Source: Chitinophaga pinensis
Lineage (GTDB): Bacteria; Bacteroidota; Bacteroidia; NS11-12g; UBA955
Length of the DNA: 35,969 bases
NCBI GenBank assembly: GCA_945888525.1
Contig: CAMDAF010000026.1
Coordinates: 1-35,969, forward strand
Direction: 5' to 3'
This document shows positions 25,027-33,059 of the stretch, piece after piece. How positions within the stretch are numbered: the first letter of the stretch is position 1; every line of letters starts with the position of its first letter. The translations under genes and the position numbers were made by a program. The notes beneath the pieces were generated by a model. It had not been told where the DNA came from and did no database searches. It saw only the letters and a program-made list of their open reading frames with translations.

Positions 25027-27582
25027 ATGAAACGTAACTTACCTATAACATTGCTCATCTGCTTAATTACAAGCAGCACGACGGCAGCTTTTGCCAAGAA
25101 AAAGAAGCCTGAACCACCAGCAGCACCTAAACCAGCAGCGACAATGACCATCGCTGAAAAGGTCAAAAAATGCAAAAAAATAGATGGTCTTTTTACATTA
25201 TACAGAGACACCACCAATGGCTCATTGATGATGTTGATTAAAAAGACACAACTAAATAATGAATTTATTTATTTCAGTTATGTAGAAAACGGAAATACCA
25301 CTACAGGACATAACAAAGGAACATTTAGAGACAATAAAATTTTCACCATTTCTAAATACTACAACCAAATAGAATTCATTACCCAAAACACATCTTTCTA
25401 TTTTGACCCTAGCAACCCAATTTCAAAGGCTGCCGATGCAAACGTTACAAATGCGGTAATGGCAAGTGAAAAAATTGTGGTAGCAGACGAGGTAAAAGGA
25501 GAATACTTAATTGAAGCAGATAATCTTTTCTTGAGTGAAACCTTGTATCAAATAAAAAGAGCAAGCTCTGGACCAGGCTTTAACTTAGGTGGCTTGAGCA
25601 AAACAAAAACAAAATACCAATCGGTTAAAAACTATCCAGAGAATACTGATATCGTGGTTAAATATGTTTATGACGATCCAAATTCAAGAGGAAGCAGCAG
25701 TGAAGCTATTGCAGATGGGCGCTACGTTGACATCGTTTTGCAGCACAGTTTTATTGAAATGCCAAGAAACGACTACAAGCCAAGAATGGATGATCCGAGA
25801 ATTGGTTATTTTTTAACAGAAATAAATGACATGACCACCACGGAGTCTATAAACTACAAAGACTTAATTCACCGTTGGAACTTGGTAAAAAAGGACCCAA
25901 GTGCGGCTTTATCTGAACCAGTTAAACCAATCACTTGGTGGATTGAAAACACAACCCCTAAAGATTTAAGACCAATCATCAAAGCAGCGATTCTGCAATG
26001 GAATATCGCTTTTGAAAAAGCCGGTTTTAAAAATGCAGTTCAAATATTTGAACAACCAGATGATGCCACTTGGGATGCTGGTGATATCCGATACAATGTG
26101 TTGAGATGGACCAGCAGTCCTGAGCCTCCATTTGGTGGTTACGGTCCAAGTTTTGTTAACCCAAGAACTGGCGAAATATTAGGTGCAGACATTATGTTTG
26201 AATGGGTATTTATCACCAACAGATTAAAATCACAAAAAGTATTTGACAAAGCGGGTATTGAATGGTTGATGAATGAAATAGAATCAGAAGAATCCCATCC
26301 AAGATTTAGCTGTGAGGCTGGCGAGCACATGCACATGCAAAATTTATTGGGCTTGCAGTTCCTAGCTTCGCAAAATGCGAGTGAAGATGAAGTAAATACC
26401 TTCTTAAAAGAGTCATTATACTATTTGGTGTTGCATGAAGTAGGCCATACCCTCGGATTAAACCACAACATGAAAGCCACCCAATTGCATGGTTTGAATG
26501 ATTTATACGACATCAACAAAACCAGAAGCATGGGTTTAGCAGGCAGTGTTATGGATTACCCTGCGGTAAACTTTAGCAATAGAAAAGGTGTCAAATCGCA
26601 ATTTTATACAGACAGACCAGGACCATACGATTTATGGGCAATTGAATTTGGTTACTACCAAGAATCAGACAGCAGCATAGATGCAAGTCGCCGCGACAAC
26701 ATATTGGCAAGAAGCACAGAGCCTGCTTTGTGTTTTGGAAACGATGCAGACGACATGCGCGCGCCGGGTAAAGCCATTGACCCAAGGGTAATGATCGGCG
26801 ACATGAGTAGCGACGCCATCGGATATGCCAGAGAGCGTATTGGTTTAATTAAAACCCTACAAAGCAATTTATTGGCTGAATATGGAAAAGAAAACAGAAG
26901 TTACAACGAGTTGCGCAGCAACTATTTGGTATTAAGTAGCGAATGGGCAGTCCAAGCTGGTGTGGTTTCAAGATACATTGGTGGTGTTTATGTAGACAGA
27001 AGTTTTAGCAACCAAAATTCTACAATTAAGCCATTTACTGCCGTTCCATTGGAGACCCAAAAGAATGCAATGAAAACACTAAGCGAATTTGTTTTTGCAC
27101 CCAATGCCATGGAATTACCCAATGAAATAGCAGCTTATATGCAACAGCAAAGAAGAGGTTATAATTTCTTTAGTTCAGGAGAAGATCCAAAATTGCACAG
27201 AAGGGTTTTAAATGTTCAAATGGCCGTATTAACCCACATCTTGCATCCTAGCACCTTACAAAGAATGCTTGACAGCAAATTGTATGGCAATCAATACGAA
27301 ATTGGTGAAATGTTCAAAGATTTGAGCAACGCCATTTTCCAAGCAGATATGAATGGCAGCATCAACACCTACAGACAAAACCTTCAAATTACTTACATTG
27401 AATTCTTAAGCTATATTTACGAATCACCTCTATATGACCCAATTAGCAAAGCTAAAGCCCATGCTCAATTGACAAATATTCAGAAATTAATTAGCGCATC
27501 TTTGCCTTCGTCGATGGGAGATGCCAAAGAACACAAGAATTACATACTTTCGTCGATAAAAACCGCTTTAGAGCCAAAGTAA
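25027..27582 (+). CDS. Secreted zinc-dependent metalloprotease (DUF5117/DUF4953 type)
   Basis: An 851-residue exported protease. The N-terminal signal peptide (MKRNLPITLLICLITSSTT) ends near AFA and is followed by a Lys/Pro/Ala-rich linker (KKKKPEPPAAPKPAA). A DUF5117-like domain follows at about residues 90-280. The zinc site HEVGHTLGLNH (HExxHxxGxxH) lies near residue 480, with GSVMDYPAVNF shortly after, like the Met-turn of metzincin-type enzymes. The C-terminal ~350 residues form the DUF4953-type helical part. No sorting domain is seen at the C-terminus, so the protein is probably periplasmic or outer-membrane associated. Homologues are common in Bacteroidota; the substrate is unknown. 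It is a single-gene unit ending at a strong terminator. Confidence 0.92.
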   Translation: MKRNLPITLLICLITSSTTAAFAKKKKPEPPAAPKPAATMTIAEKVKKCKKIDGLFTLYRDTTNGSLMMLIKKTQLNNEFIYFSYVENGNTTTGHNKGTFRDNKIFTISKYYNQIEFITQNTSFYFDPSNPISKAADANVTNAVMASEKIVVADEVKGEYLIEADNLFLSETLYQIKRASSGPGFNLGGLSKTKTKYQSVKNYPENTDIVVKYVYDDPNSRGSSSEAIADGRYVDIVLQHSFIEMPRNDYKPRMDDPRIGYFLTEINDMTTTESINYKDLIHRWNLVKKDPSAALSEPVKPITWWIENTTPKDLRPIIKAAILQWNIAFEKAGFKNAVQIFEQPDDATWDAGDIRYNVLRWTSSPEPPFGGYGPSFVNPRTGEILGADIMFEWVFITNRLKSQKVFDKAGIEWLMNEIESEESHPRFSCEAGEHMHMQNLLGLQFLASQNASEDEVNTFLKESLYYLVLHEVGHTLGLNHNMKATQLHGLNDLYDINKTRSMGLAGSVMDYPAVNFSNRKGVKSQFYTDRPGPYDLWAIEFGYYQESDSSIDASRRDNILARSTEPALCFGNDADDMRAPGKAIDPRVMIGDMSSDAIGYARERIGLIKTLQSNLLAEYGKENRSYNELRSNYLVLSSEWAVQAGVVSRYIGGVYVDRSFSNQNSTIKPFTAVPLETQKNAMKTLSEFVFAPNAMELPNEIAAYMQQQRRGYNFFSSGEDPKLHRRVLNVQMAVLTHILHPSTLQRMLDSKLYGNQYEIGEMFKDLSNAIFQADMNGSINTYRQNLQITYIEFLSYIYESPLYDPISKAKAHAQLTNIQKLISASLPSSMGDAKEHKNYILSSIKTALEPK

Positions 27583-27603
27583 ACTTTTTTTAAAAGCTTC
27601 GTT

Positions 27604-27648
27604 AAAAAGCCTTAACTATCTGAAATAATGATGGTTAAGGCTTTTTTT
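27604..27648 (+). terminator. Terminator after the metalloprotease gene
   Basis: AAAAAGCCTTAAC (27604-27616) pairs with GTTAAGGCTTTTT (27634-27646), a 13-base stem followed by further T residues. It lies 21 bases after the stop codon. It can work in both directions. Confidence 0.88.
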
Positions 27649-27671
27649 ATTGAGGGTTCAAAAGTTAAATT

Positions 27672-27700
27672 TTGATATCTTGTTCTAATATTTAGATTTG
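27672..27700 (+). promoter_or_regulatory. Promoter of the RRM protein gene
   Basis: TTG (27672-27674), 18 bases, TAGATTTG (27693-27700) is a full Bacteroidota promoter. It leaves a leader of about 20-25 bases before the ATG at 27730, unlike most other genes here. Confidence 0.78.
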
Positions 27701-27729
27701 TCTTGCATTAAAAAAAATCGCTTATTGAA

Positions 27730-28008
27730 ATGAGAATTTACATTGGAAATTTAAACTACAGATTGCGTACAGAGGAGCTAAAGAACGTCTTTTTACCATA
27801 CGGTGAAGTGATCGGGGCAAAGATTGTACGGGATTTAGAAACCAAACGCAGCAAAGGCTTCGGATTTGTCGAAATGGCAAATGAAGCGGATGGATTAAAG
27901 GCCATCGAGGAATTGAACGGTTTTGATTTAAGCGGAAGAAAAATGATCGTTACAATGGCAAAACCAAGAGAAATTGTTCCATTGGACAATCCGAATACAG
28001 ACGCTTAA
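27730..28008 (+). CDS. RNA-binding protein with one RRM domain
   Basis: A 92-residue protein that is essentially a single RNA recognition motif. RNP2 is IYIGNL at residues 3-8. RNP1 is KGFGFVEM at about 42-49, with the aromatic residues that stack on RNA bases. A short acidic tail (PLDNPNTDA) follows. Small single-RRM proteins of this kind are frequent in Bacteroidota and cyanobacteria, and are often abundant or cold-inducible; the RNA targets are not known. It has its own consensus promoter and its own terminator, so it is a monocistronic unit. No auxiliary glycine-rich domain is present. Confidence 0.93.
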   Translation: MRIYIGNLNYRLRTEELKNVFLPYGEVIGAKIVRDLETKRSKGFGFVEMANEADGLKAIEELNGFDLSGRKMIVTMAKPREIVPLDNPNTDA

Positions 28009-28030
28009 AATTTTCTATTTTTCTATTTTG

Positions 28031-28058
28031 AAAGGCAACATTCGTGTTGCCTTTTTTT
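28031..28058 (+). terminator. Terminator after the RRM gene with a TTCG loop
   Basis: AAAGGCAACA, loop TTCG, TGTTGCCTTT form a perfect 10-base stem (28031-28054) capped by a UUCG tetraloop and followed by T residues. It lies 22 bases after the stop and between two convergent genes. Confidence 0.9.
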
Positions 28059-28069
28059 TGATCAAAACC

Positions 28070-28918
28070 TTAAATAATAGATTTTGTTACCAAGAATTTT
28101 AGAAGTTCGATAAGGAAATTGTCAGATTTGAGCTGCACCGTAGAGAAACGCATATCCCTTTGAGTTAATAAATTCCATTGTATCAATTTATTTCCATTGC
28201 TTGAAGGCATTTTACTGGCAACACAAACCAAAGCACCGGTTGAATTAAAAATACTGTATTGAACAATTTTACCATTTGGCCCGTCCAATTCTTCTTCTTC
28301 ACAACGACCCAAGAAAATTCCATCTTGGGATATTTCGATGTCTTCAATTTTTATTTCTGCGTTTTTGTTGCGCTCAACAATAAAAAGTTTCTCAGCATCT
28401 ACTTTTTTTGTATTTTGATCAAGTATATTTCCATGAATCGTAGCAAACATTTCTGCTTTAAGGGTATCTAAGCCGGCTTTATTGATCAATAAATATTCAC
28501 AAACAATCTCATTAACATTTTTGGACTGGATTTTTGGTTTATAATCCGCAGTCATTTGAATATTGGGAAACTCGAAATGAAAATACAATTGAGCTTGATT
28601 CGTGCTTGCCTTGGTATTTCGCATAGGCTTAACACTTAATAAGAGACTGGTGTCATTGATGTGGTAATAATAATAAGTAACAGAAGAATCATTTTTGGCA
28701 TTTACCGTTATGATTGTGGCTATAGGTTTTTGGGCGCAAAACAAGGTGTCAAATTGCTTTGTCTTTTTCCTGTTTTTCTTAAGTGAAGATGTTGATTCAC
28801 TAAGAGAATGAATATCCGCGGAAAGCGTATTCGAGTAAAAAGAAAAAACACCTAAAACTACAGATAAAACAAAGGTTCTAGGCAGGTTTGATTTGTATAT
28901 TTGAGTTTGTAAATGCAT
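28070..28918 (-). CDS. Exported protein of unknown function, possible type IX cargo
   Basis: A 282-residue protein I do not recognise. The N-terminus from the ATG at 28918 (MHLQTQIYKSNLPRTFVLSV) has a positively charged start and one hydrophobic helix, probably a signal peptide ending near TLSA. A basic stretch (KKNRKKTKQ) and a beta-rich body follow. The last ~60 residues (VQYSIFNSTGALVCVASK ... VQLKSDNFLIELLKFLVTK) have the rhythm of a type A sorting module, but the fit is loose and the usual Gly-x-Tyr pattern is missing. Its start lies 41 bases inside the 3' end of the ABC ATPase gene, so the two are probably cotranscribed. The in-frame extension upstream to 28969 would overlap further and is less likely. 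Confidence 0.65.
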   Translation of the reverse strand: MHLQTQIYKSNLPRTFVLSVVLGVFSFYSNTLSADIHSLSESTSSLKKNRKKTKQFDTLFCAQKPIATIITVNAKNDSSVTYYYYHINDTSLLLSVKPMRNTKASTNQAQLYFHFEFPNIQMTADYKPKIQSKNVNEIVCEYLLINKAGLDTLKAEMFATIHGNILDQNTKKVDAEKLFIVERNKNAEIKIEDIEISQDGIFLGRCEEEELDGPNGKIVQYSIFNSTGALVCVASKMPSSNGNKLIQWNLLTQRDMRFSTVQLKSDNFLIELLKFLVTKSII

Positions 28919-29474
28919 ATTCAATTGGGTTATTTCCAGCAATGATGACAATTTTGTTGTTGATATCATTCAAACAATTTTTGTACCAATCTTCACCCTT
29001 TGAATCCATATTTGAAAGTGGTTCATCCAGCAATAAAATTGGAGAATTGCTGCTTAAGCACAAGGCCGTTTTAAGTCTTTGCTGCATGCCTGAGGAAAAC
29101 AACTTCACGGCTCTTTGGGCTTGCACTTTGCTAAAATCACTGAAAGCTAGGAATTCATCCAAATTGGCATTCATCTTCTGCGTCCGCTTGTACAAATCGT
29201 GTATTTCAATGAGGTTAAACTCCATTGGCAACTCTAGGTAAGGCGCACTTAAAGCGAAAACTTCATGGGGTTTGTAATTGGAATTGCCATTGAGTAACAC
29301 CTCTCCTTCACTTGCCTGCACCAAGCCGTATACAATTTGCATAAAAGTCGATTTTCCGCTGCCATTGTGACCAGTAACAGACAAACTATCGCCCAATTTA
29401 AGCTCAAGATTGATGTTCCTGAACAACCATTGGTTTTGGTAGCGTTTGCCGATATTGTTTATTTGAAGTTGCAA
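28878..29474 (-). CDS. ABC transporter ATP-binding protein, no permease nearby
   Basis: A 199-residue ATPase with Walker A (GHNGSGKST), signature loop (LFSSGMQQR, a variant of LSGGQ) and Walker B (ILLLDEP). It is shorter than usual and resembles CcmA-type ATPases in size, but no ccmB or other permease gene lies here, so substrate and direction are unknown. The first codon is uncertain. The frame opens at a TTG at 29483 that is part of the promoter box, and the TTG at 29474 (start QLQINNIGKRYQ) is more likely. The 3' end overlaps the following gene by 41 bases. It may partner a permease encoded elsewhere. Confidence 0.88.
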   Translation of the reverse strand: MQLQINNIGKRYQNQWLFRNINLELKLGDSLSVTGHNGSGKSTFMQIVYGLVQASEGEVLLNGNSNYKPHEVFALSAPYLELPMEFNLIEIHDLYKRTQKMNANLDEFLAFSDFSKVQAQRAVKLFSSGMQQRLKTALCLSSNSPILLLDEPLSNMDSKGEDWYKNCLNDINNKIVIIAGNNPIEYAFTNSNIQIKPA

Positions 29475-29480
29475 GGGGTA

Positions 29481-29511
29481 CAAACTTAATTTTTTTTCAG
29501 AGGCTAAACAA
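29481..29511 (-). promoter_or_regulatory. Promoter of the ABC ATPase gene
   Basis: On the minus strand TTG (29511-29509), 20 bases, TAAGTTTG (29488-29481) matches the consensus. The -33 part lies inside the mnmD coding end. The likely TTG start codon at 29474 begins 6 bases after the box, again implying a leaderless message. Confidence 0.7.
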
Positions 29512-30178
29512 TTGCTTTTATTTTTTTGGCCACGGTAATCTCTCGTTTACCAAAAGGACCCGGCGGACAAGCGATTTCAAATCCGAGTTCCTTTAAGTTG
29601 CGTTTAAATTGTCCTTGGGAACAATAGGTCACAAACAAAGCCTCCTCAGCCAACAGATTTGCAACAGTTCTTAAGGTTTCCAAAGACCACATCTCAGGTT
29701 GTTTTGAGGGTGCAAAGGCATCATAGTATACCAAATCAAAGTTCGGAAATTCTTGCTTTGAAACATTCAGGTCTTGCAATTTGGATTCTATTAATTTGAA
29801 ATTAAAATGTTCATTGATCGTTTGCAAACCTTGGGCCTGAATCATTTTAGGCAAGTCTGCTAAACTCTTCGGTTTTTCAGAAAAACCATGGTAATATGTA
29901 TTTAACAATTCTTCTGAAAGAGGAAATGCTTCAATGCTGTAATAATTAATTTTAGTATTGGGCGCTTGGTGGTCAATACTTAGCAAGGCATTTAAACCTG
30001 TACCAAAACCAATTTCTAAAATATTGATGGACTTTAATTGGGGAGAGAGGCGCTTCAGTCCATGGTTAATGTAAACATGCAAACTTTCGCCAAGTGCACC
30101 ATGCACGGAATGGTAGGTTTCATCCAGCGTTTCATCAAACAAGGTATTGCTGCCATCAGAGGTGGCAATGATTTTCAT
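29504..30178 (-). CDS. mnmD: tRNA 5-methylaminomethyl-2-thiouridine methyltransferase MnmD
   Basis: A 224-residue SAM-dependent enzyme that completes mnm5s2U at the wobble position of certain tRNAs. The N-terminal DETLDETYHSVHGALGESLHV and the SAM-binding ILEIGFGTGLNAL are the hallmarks of the MnmC methyltransferase half. Later YYDAFAPSKQPEMWS and the C-terminal PPGPFGKREITVAKK also fit. Unlike the enterobacterial fused MnmC, the FAD oxidoreductase half is absent, which is usual in Bacteroidota. It begins 5 bases after the CoA-transferase gene and is probably cotranscribed with it, without a functional link. Confidence 0.93.
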   Translation of the reverse strand: MKIIATSDGSNTLFDETLDETYHSVHGALGESLHVYINHGLKRLSPQLKSINILEIGFGTGLNALLSIDHQAPNTKINYYSIEAFPLSEELLNTYYHGFSEKPKSLADLPKMIQAQGLQTINEHFNFKLIESKLQDLNVSKQEFPNFDLVYYDAFAPSKQPEMWSLETLRTVANLLAEEALFVTYCSQGQFKRNLKELGFEIACPPGPFGKREITVAKKIKAIV

Positions 30179-30183
30179 AAGAA

Positions 30184-30882
30184 TTACGCTTTTTGTCTTA
30201 CCGTTCTTTGCTCAATGCGTTTTTCATAATTTGAACCTTGAAAAATGCGGTGAACATATATACCAGCGGTGTGAATTTGGTTGGGATTTAGGCTTCCTGC
30301 AGGCAGCAATTCTTCAACTTCGGCAATGGTTATTTTTCCAGCCATTGCCATTAAAGGATTGAAATTACGGGCTGATTCTTTAAAGATTAAATTACCGTGG
30401 GTATCGCCTTTCCATGCTTTAACAATCGCAAAGTCAGCGTCGAAAGCATATTCCATTAAATAGGTTTTGCCATTGAAGTCGCGGGTTTCTTTTCCTATTG
30501 CCACTTCAGTTCCAACACCAGCGGGGGTGTAAATTGCTGGCATGCCATAACCAGCAGCCATGCAACGGGTAGCCAAAGTGCCTTGGGGAATCAATTCCAC
30601 TTCCAATTCACCAGACAACAACTGTCTTTCGAATTCTGCATTTTCACCAACATAGGAAGAAATCATTTTCTTAACCTGTTTGGTTTGAAGCATCAGCCCG
30701 ATACCAAAATCGTCGACCCCAGCATTGTTAGAAATACAAGTTAATTCCTTGCTTCCTTTTTTTACCAAGGCTGTGATACAATTTTCAGGAATACCGCAAA
30801 GGCCAAAACCGCCAAGCATGATTACTGCTCCGTCGTTGATGTCTTTAATTGCTTCTTCTGCATTCGAAACCACTTTGTTCAT
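30184..30882 (-). CDS. scoA: 3-oxoacid CoA-transferase subunit A
   Basis: A 232-residue alpha subunit of succinyl-CoA:acetoacetate-type CoA-transferase. The N-terminal GAVIMLGGFGLCGIPENCI is the CoA-binding family signature. Later ELIPQGTLATRCMAAGYG and the PAIYTPAGVGTEVA region are typical of SCOT subunit A. It would move CoA between succinyl-CoA and a 3-oxoacid, feeding acetoacetyl-CoA to a thiolase. The catalytic Glu is in subunit B, whose gene is not adjacent: mnmD follows after 5 bases and only intergenic DNA precedes. The partner must be elsewhere or lost. The box TATCTTCG ends 4 bases before the ATG. Confidence 0.93.
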   Translation of the reverse strand: MNKVVSNAEEAIKDINDGAVIMLGGFGLCGIPENCITALVKKGSKELTCISNNAGVDDFGIGLMLQTKQVKKMISSYVGENAEFERQLLSGELEVELIPQGTLATRCMAAGYGMPAIYTPAGVGTEVAIGKETRDFNGKTYLMEYAFDADFAIVKAWKGDTHGNLIFKESARNFNPLMAMAGKITIAEVEELLPAGSLNPNQIHTAGIYVHRIFQGSNYEKRIEQRTVRQKA

Positions 30883-30886
30883 GCTG

Positions 30887-30894
30887 CGAAGATA
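30887..30894 (-). promoter_or_regulatory. Probable -7 box of the CoA-transferase gene
   Basis: TATCTTCG on the minus strand differs from TAnnTTTG at one position and ends 4 bases before the ATG at 30882. No strong -33 TTG was seen. Confidence 0.4.
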
Positions 30895-30942
30895 ATTAAA
30901 AAGGCCAAAGGCGAAAAAAAATGAAGGGGTGAAATTTGGAGA

Positions 30943-31152
30943 TATTTTTGCTTGAATACCAACCTTCTGAGATACTCGAACAAGTTTCTGAAGACGAGTT
31001 TAAAAAAATTTTAAATATTTTTTAAAAGCCATGCAACGAAGCGAGTAAGTCCTGTGTCTTAATCGCACACGTGTAATGGTTATTGCATGTTGTAAATATT
31101 TCTCACGATTCATTTAATGCGCAAAAACCCTGATGAACAATCAGGGTTTTTT
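30943..31152 (+). ncRNA. Candidate small RNA or short transcript in the scoA-CPBP intergenic region
   Basis: TATTTTTG at 30943-30950 is a perfect -7 box, and a strong terminator ends near 31152, giving a possible transcript of about 195 bases. Inside are the stems ACTCG/CGAGT around 30974-31000 and CATGCAA (31030-31036) with TTGCATG (31083-31089). A 29-codon frame from a TTG at 30936 (EIFLLEYQPSEILEQVSEDE) also exists and would need a start upstream of the box. No -33 TTG is at the right distance, and I match this to no known RNA family. The terminator may simply belong to the convergent CPBP gene. Confidence 0.35.
31123..31152. terminator. Bidirectional terminator beside the CPBP gene
   Basis: AAAAACCCTGAT (31123-31134) pairs with ATCAGGGTTTTT (31140-31151) over a 5-base loop, with T-runs on both strands. 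It lies 4 bases past the stop of the CPBP gene on the minus strand and would also end any plus-strand transcript from the intergenic region. Confidence 0.85.
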
Positions 31153-31155
31153 GTT

Positions 31156-32079
31156 TTACCAAGTGCCTCGTATCCAATTGCCTAAAAAACCGCCCAGTTC
31201 CATAAGCCAAGCGATGCCCATATGCACCATAATGCCTCCATAAATACTGCGGCTGTGGAAAGCCAAGACCCCTAAAATGGTGCCGCCAAAAAACGAGCTA
31301 ATGGCCTCTCCCATTGGCTTTCCATAATGTATAGACATATAAAAAACAGCCATAGGTAAAATGGCATGTGGTCCAAGGTAACGAATAAAGGCCATGACCA
31401 TAAATCCTCTAAAGAAAAATTCAATAGATATAAAGTCCATCCCATAGAACAATTCATAGGTCAACATATTTAAAACGGTGCCATTGGCATTGTTGATTTT
31501 TCTAAGGCGCGGATAATAATCTAAAAAATCGCTGAGCATACTTGCCCCTGCAATGAGTGGCACCATGCACAAAAGCAGTATCCAATATACTTTTTGTTGA
31601 TGCCCAATGCCACTGAAGCCATACATAGGCATTTCTTTTTTGTCTCTTAAAAACCAAATAAGGGCAACTGGAACAAACAAATATAAGAACCTGAAAATAT
31701 CGTTGTAAACCAAATGGTTGATGTAACAATGCCATTCGACAGAAAAGTAATCGATAATTTTAAGGTGTTGCCAAGTTACCGCACGGAAGGCAAAAATCAT
31801 AAAACCCAAAACCAAAATCAACCAAAATCCGGGTTTTCTGAAAAACGCAAAAGATTTGGAAACTAAGGCATACAATACGAAGGCAAACAAACTATGAATT
31901 GCATACAAGAGCACATAAGCTCCATATTCATTCCATCCTTGCATAGTATCCATGTAAGCTTGTAAACCCCAAGCATAATTTGCATAAACACTAATTGAAC
32001 AAAAAGAAAGCAGAAATACCCAATACCAGATTGGATAATATTGTACATAAGACTTTAATTGATCTATGATTTTCTTCAT
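31156..32079 (-). CDS. CPBP family intramembrane metalloprotease
   Basis: A 307-residue membrane protein with about eight helices. The C-terminal half has the CPBP (Abi/CAAX protease) motifs: SIEFFFRGF (motif 1, with one Glu of the usual EExxxR replaced), FYMSIHYG (motif 2 His) and GGIMVHMGIAW (motif 3 His). These would form the metal site facing the membrane. In bacteria such proteins act in peptide maturation, immunity to bacteriocins or unknown roles. Its ATG overlaps the stop of the LuxE-like gene as ATGA, so the two are translationally coupled. The substitution at the first Glu could lower activity, although variants occur in the family. Confidence 0.85.
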   Translation of the reverse strand: MKKIIDQLKSYVQYYPIWYWVFLLSFCSISVYANYAWGLQAYMDTMQGWNEYGAYVLLYAIHSLFAFVLYALVSKSFAFFRKPGFWLILVLGFMIFAFRAVTWQHLKIIDYFSVEWHCYINHLVYNDIFRFLYLFVPVALIWFLRDKKEMPMYGFSGIGHQQKVYWILLLCMVPLIAGASMLSDFLDYYPRLRKINNANGTVLNMLTYELFYGMDFISIEFFFRGFMVMAFIRYLGPHAILPMAVFYMSIHYGKPMGEAISSFFGGTILGVLAFHSRSIYGGIMVHMGIAWLMELGGFLGNWIRGTW

Positions 32080-33059
32080 ACCAATAAATTACAACCACGC
32101 GTGTCGCTGTGGTCGATGCGGCCTAAAACTTCAAAAGTACCATCGCTGTATACTTTACCCAAATCGGAACTGGCAATAAATGAACAAGAATGTAAATTGG
32201 CCAAATCGATAATATTCAATGCTCCATGTTTATTTGCTATGGGCTTGCTCAGCGGATCGTTGATTTCGCGTGCACTTACACGCATCCAATTGGGTGCTCT
32301 GTATAAGCCATCTTTAAGCGCATAGGCTTGGCTCATCAACTCGGTCATTCCATATTCCCCTGCAACAGAAGAAATTGAAAAGGCTTGTTTCAAATGGCTG
32401 TGCATTTCTTCTCTGGTTATTTCTTTTCTTCGGCCTTTCATACCCCCCGTTTCCAGCACAATGGTGTGCTTGAGTGGGATTTGAAACTGTTCAATGAAAT
32501 CGAGCAGAGCAAAACTCACACCCCATAAAAGTGTTGGCAGAGCTGCTGCTTCATTTTCTTTCAAGTGCTCAACAAGTGCGTTCACTTGGTGCAGGTAAAA
32601 TGAAGAGCCCAAATGCTTGGTGTCTTCTATAAAACCACTGACTTGGTATACGAGCGAAGAATTCTGTCTTTCCAAATAAGAAGGCAATAAAGCCAAATGA
32701 CAATAGTTTGTATGCGGGCCAAAGGCCAAATCAAAACTGGCTTTAAATGCTTGCTTGTATAAGTCTGAAGATTTTACAAAATGGCGGCTAATGCCTTTGC
32801 CCGTCGTACTGCTGCTCTCAAAAACAAGTTCTTCCTTAAATGAATTTGTTTTGACTTCAAATTGTTTAAAAAACTCGATTGGTAGGTATGGAATCTCTTC
32901 TAAATGGATTATCTTTGAAGCATCAACTTGTAGAAAACTGAGATAACGGCTATAAACCTCACAACTTTGGCTTTGGTTTTGGAATACCTGCATGGCAAAG
33001 TCATTGAATTGAGATTTATCCAAGGTAAAAACAGCCTGCTGCAGCTTGTCAAACTCCAT
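32076..33059 (-). CDS. LuxE/PaaK-like acyl-protein synthetase family protein
   Basis: A 327-residue protein of the LuxE-like branch of adenylate-forming enzymes. FESSSTTGKGISRHF, with its Ser/Thr/Gly-rich stretch, is the phosphate-binding-like signature. SVAGEYGMTELMSQAYA is the second family motif, and the tail GRIDHSDTRGCNLLV closes the small C-terminal domain. It probably activates an acyl or carboxylate group as an adenylate; the substrate is unknown. No luciferase, reductase or other lux gene is nearby, so luminescence is not suggested. In Bacteroidota such genes occur alone or near cell-envelope genes. It is translationally coupled to the CPBP gene and diverges from a lipoprotein gene with overlapping start codons. 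Confidence 0.8.
   Translation of the reverse strand: MEFDKLQQAVFTLDKSQFNDFAMQVFQNQSQSCEVYSRYLSFLQVDASKIIHLEEIPYLPIEFFKQFEVKTNSFKEELVFESSSTTGKGISRHFVKSSDLYKQAFKASFDLAFGPHTNYCHLALLPSYLERQNSSLVYQVSGFIEDTKHLGSSFYLHQVNALVEHLKENEAAALPTLLWGVSFALLDFIEQFQIPLKHTIVLETGGMKGRRKEITREEMHSHLKQAFSISSVAGEYGMTELMSQAYALKDGLYRAPNWMRVSAREINDPLSKPIANKHGALNIIDLANLHSCSFIASSDLGKVYSDGTFEVLGRIDHSDTRGCNLLV

Noticed and set aside
24879-25217. Upstream in-frame extension of the TlpA-like gene to 25217
   Set aside because: It runs antisense through the start of the metalloprotease, has no recognisable homology, and the promoter box and N-terminal helix point to the ATG at 24878.
31156-32079. Phage-defence (abortive infection) role for the CPBP protein
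   Set aside because: The old name Abi is family nomenclature; no defence genes, toxin-antitoxin pairs or mobile elements are nearby.
32076-33059. Bioluminescence locus because of the LuxE-like gene
   Set aside because: No luxA, luxB, luxC or luxD relatives are present; the LuxE fold is widespread in non-luminous bacteria.
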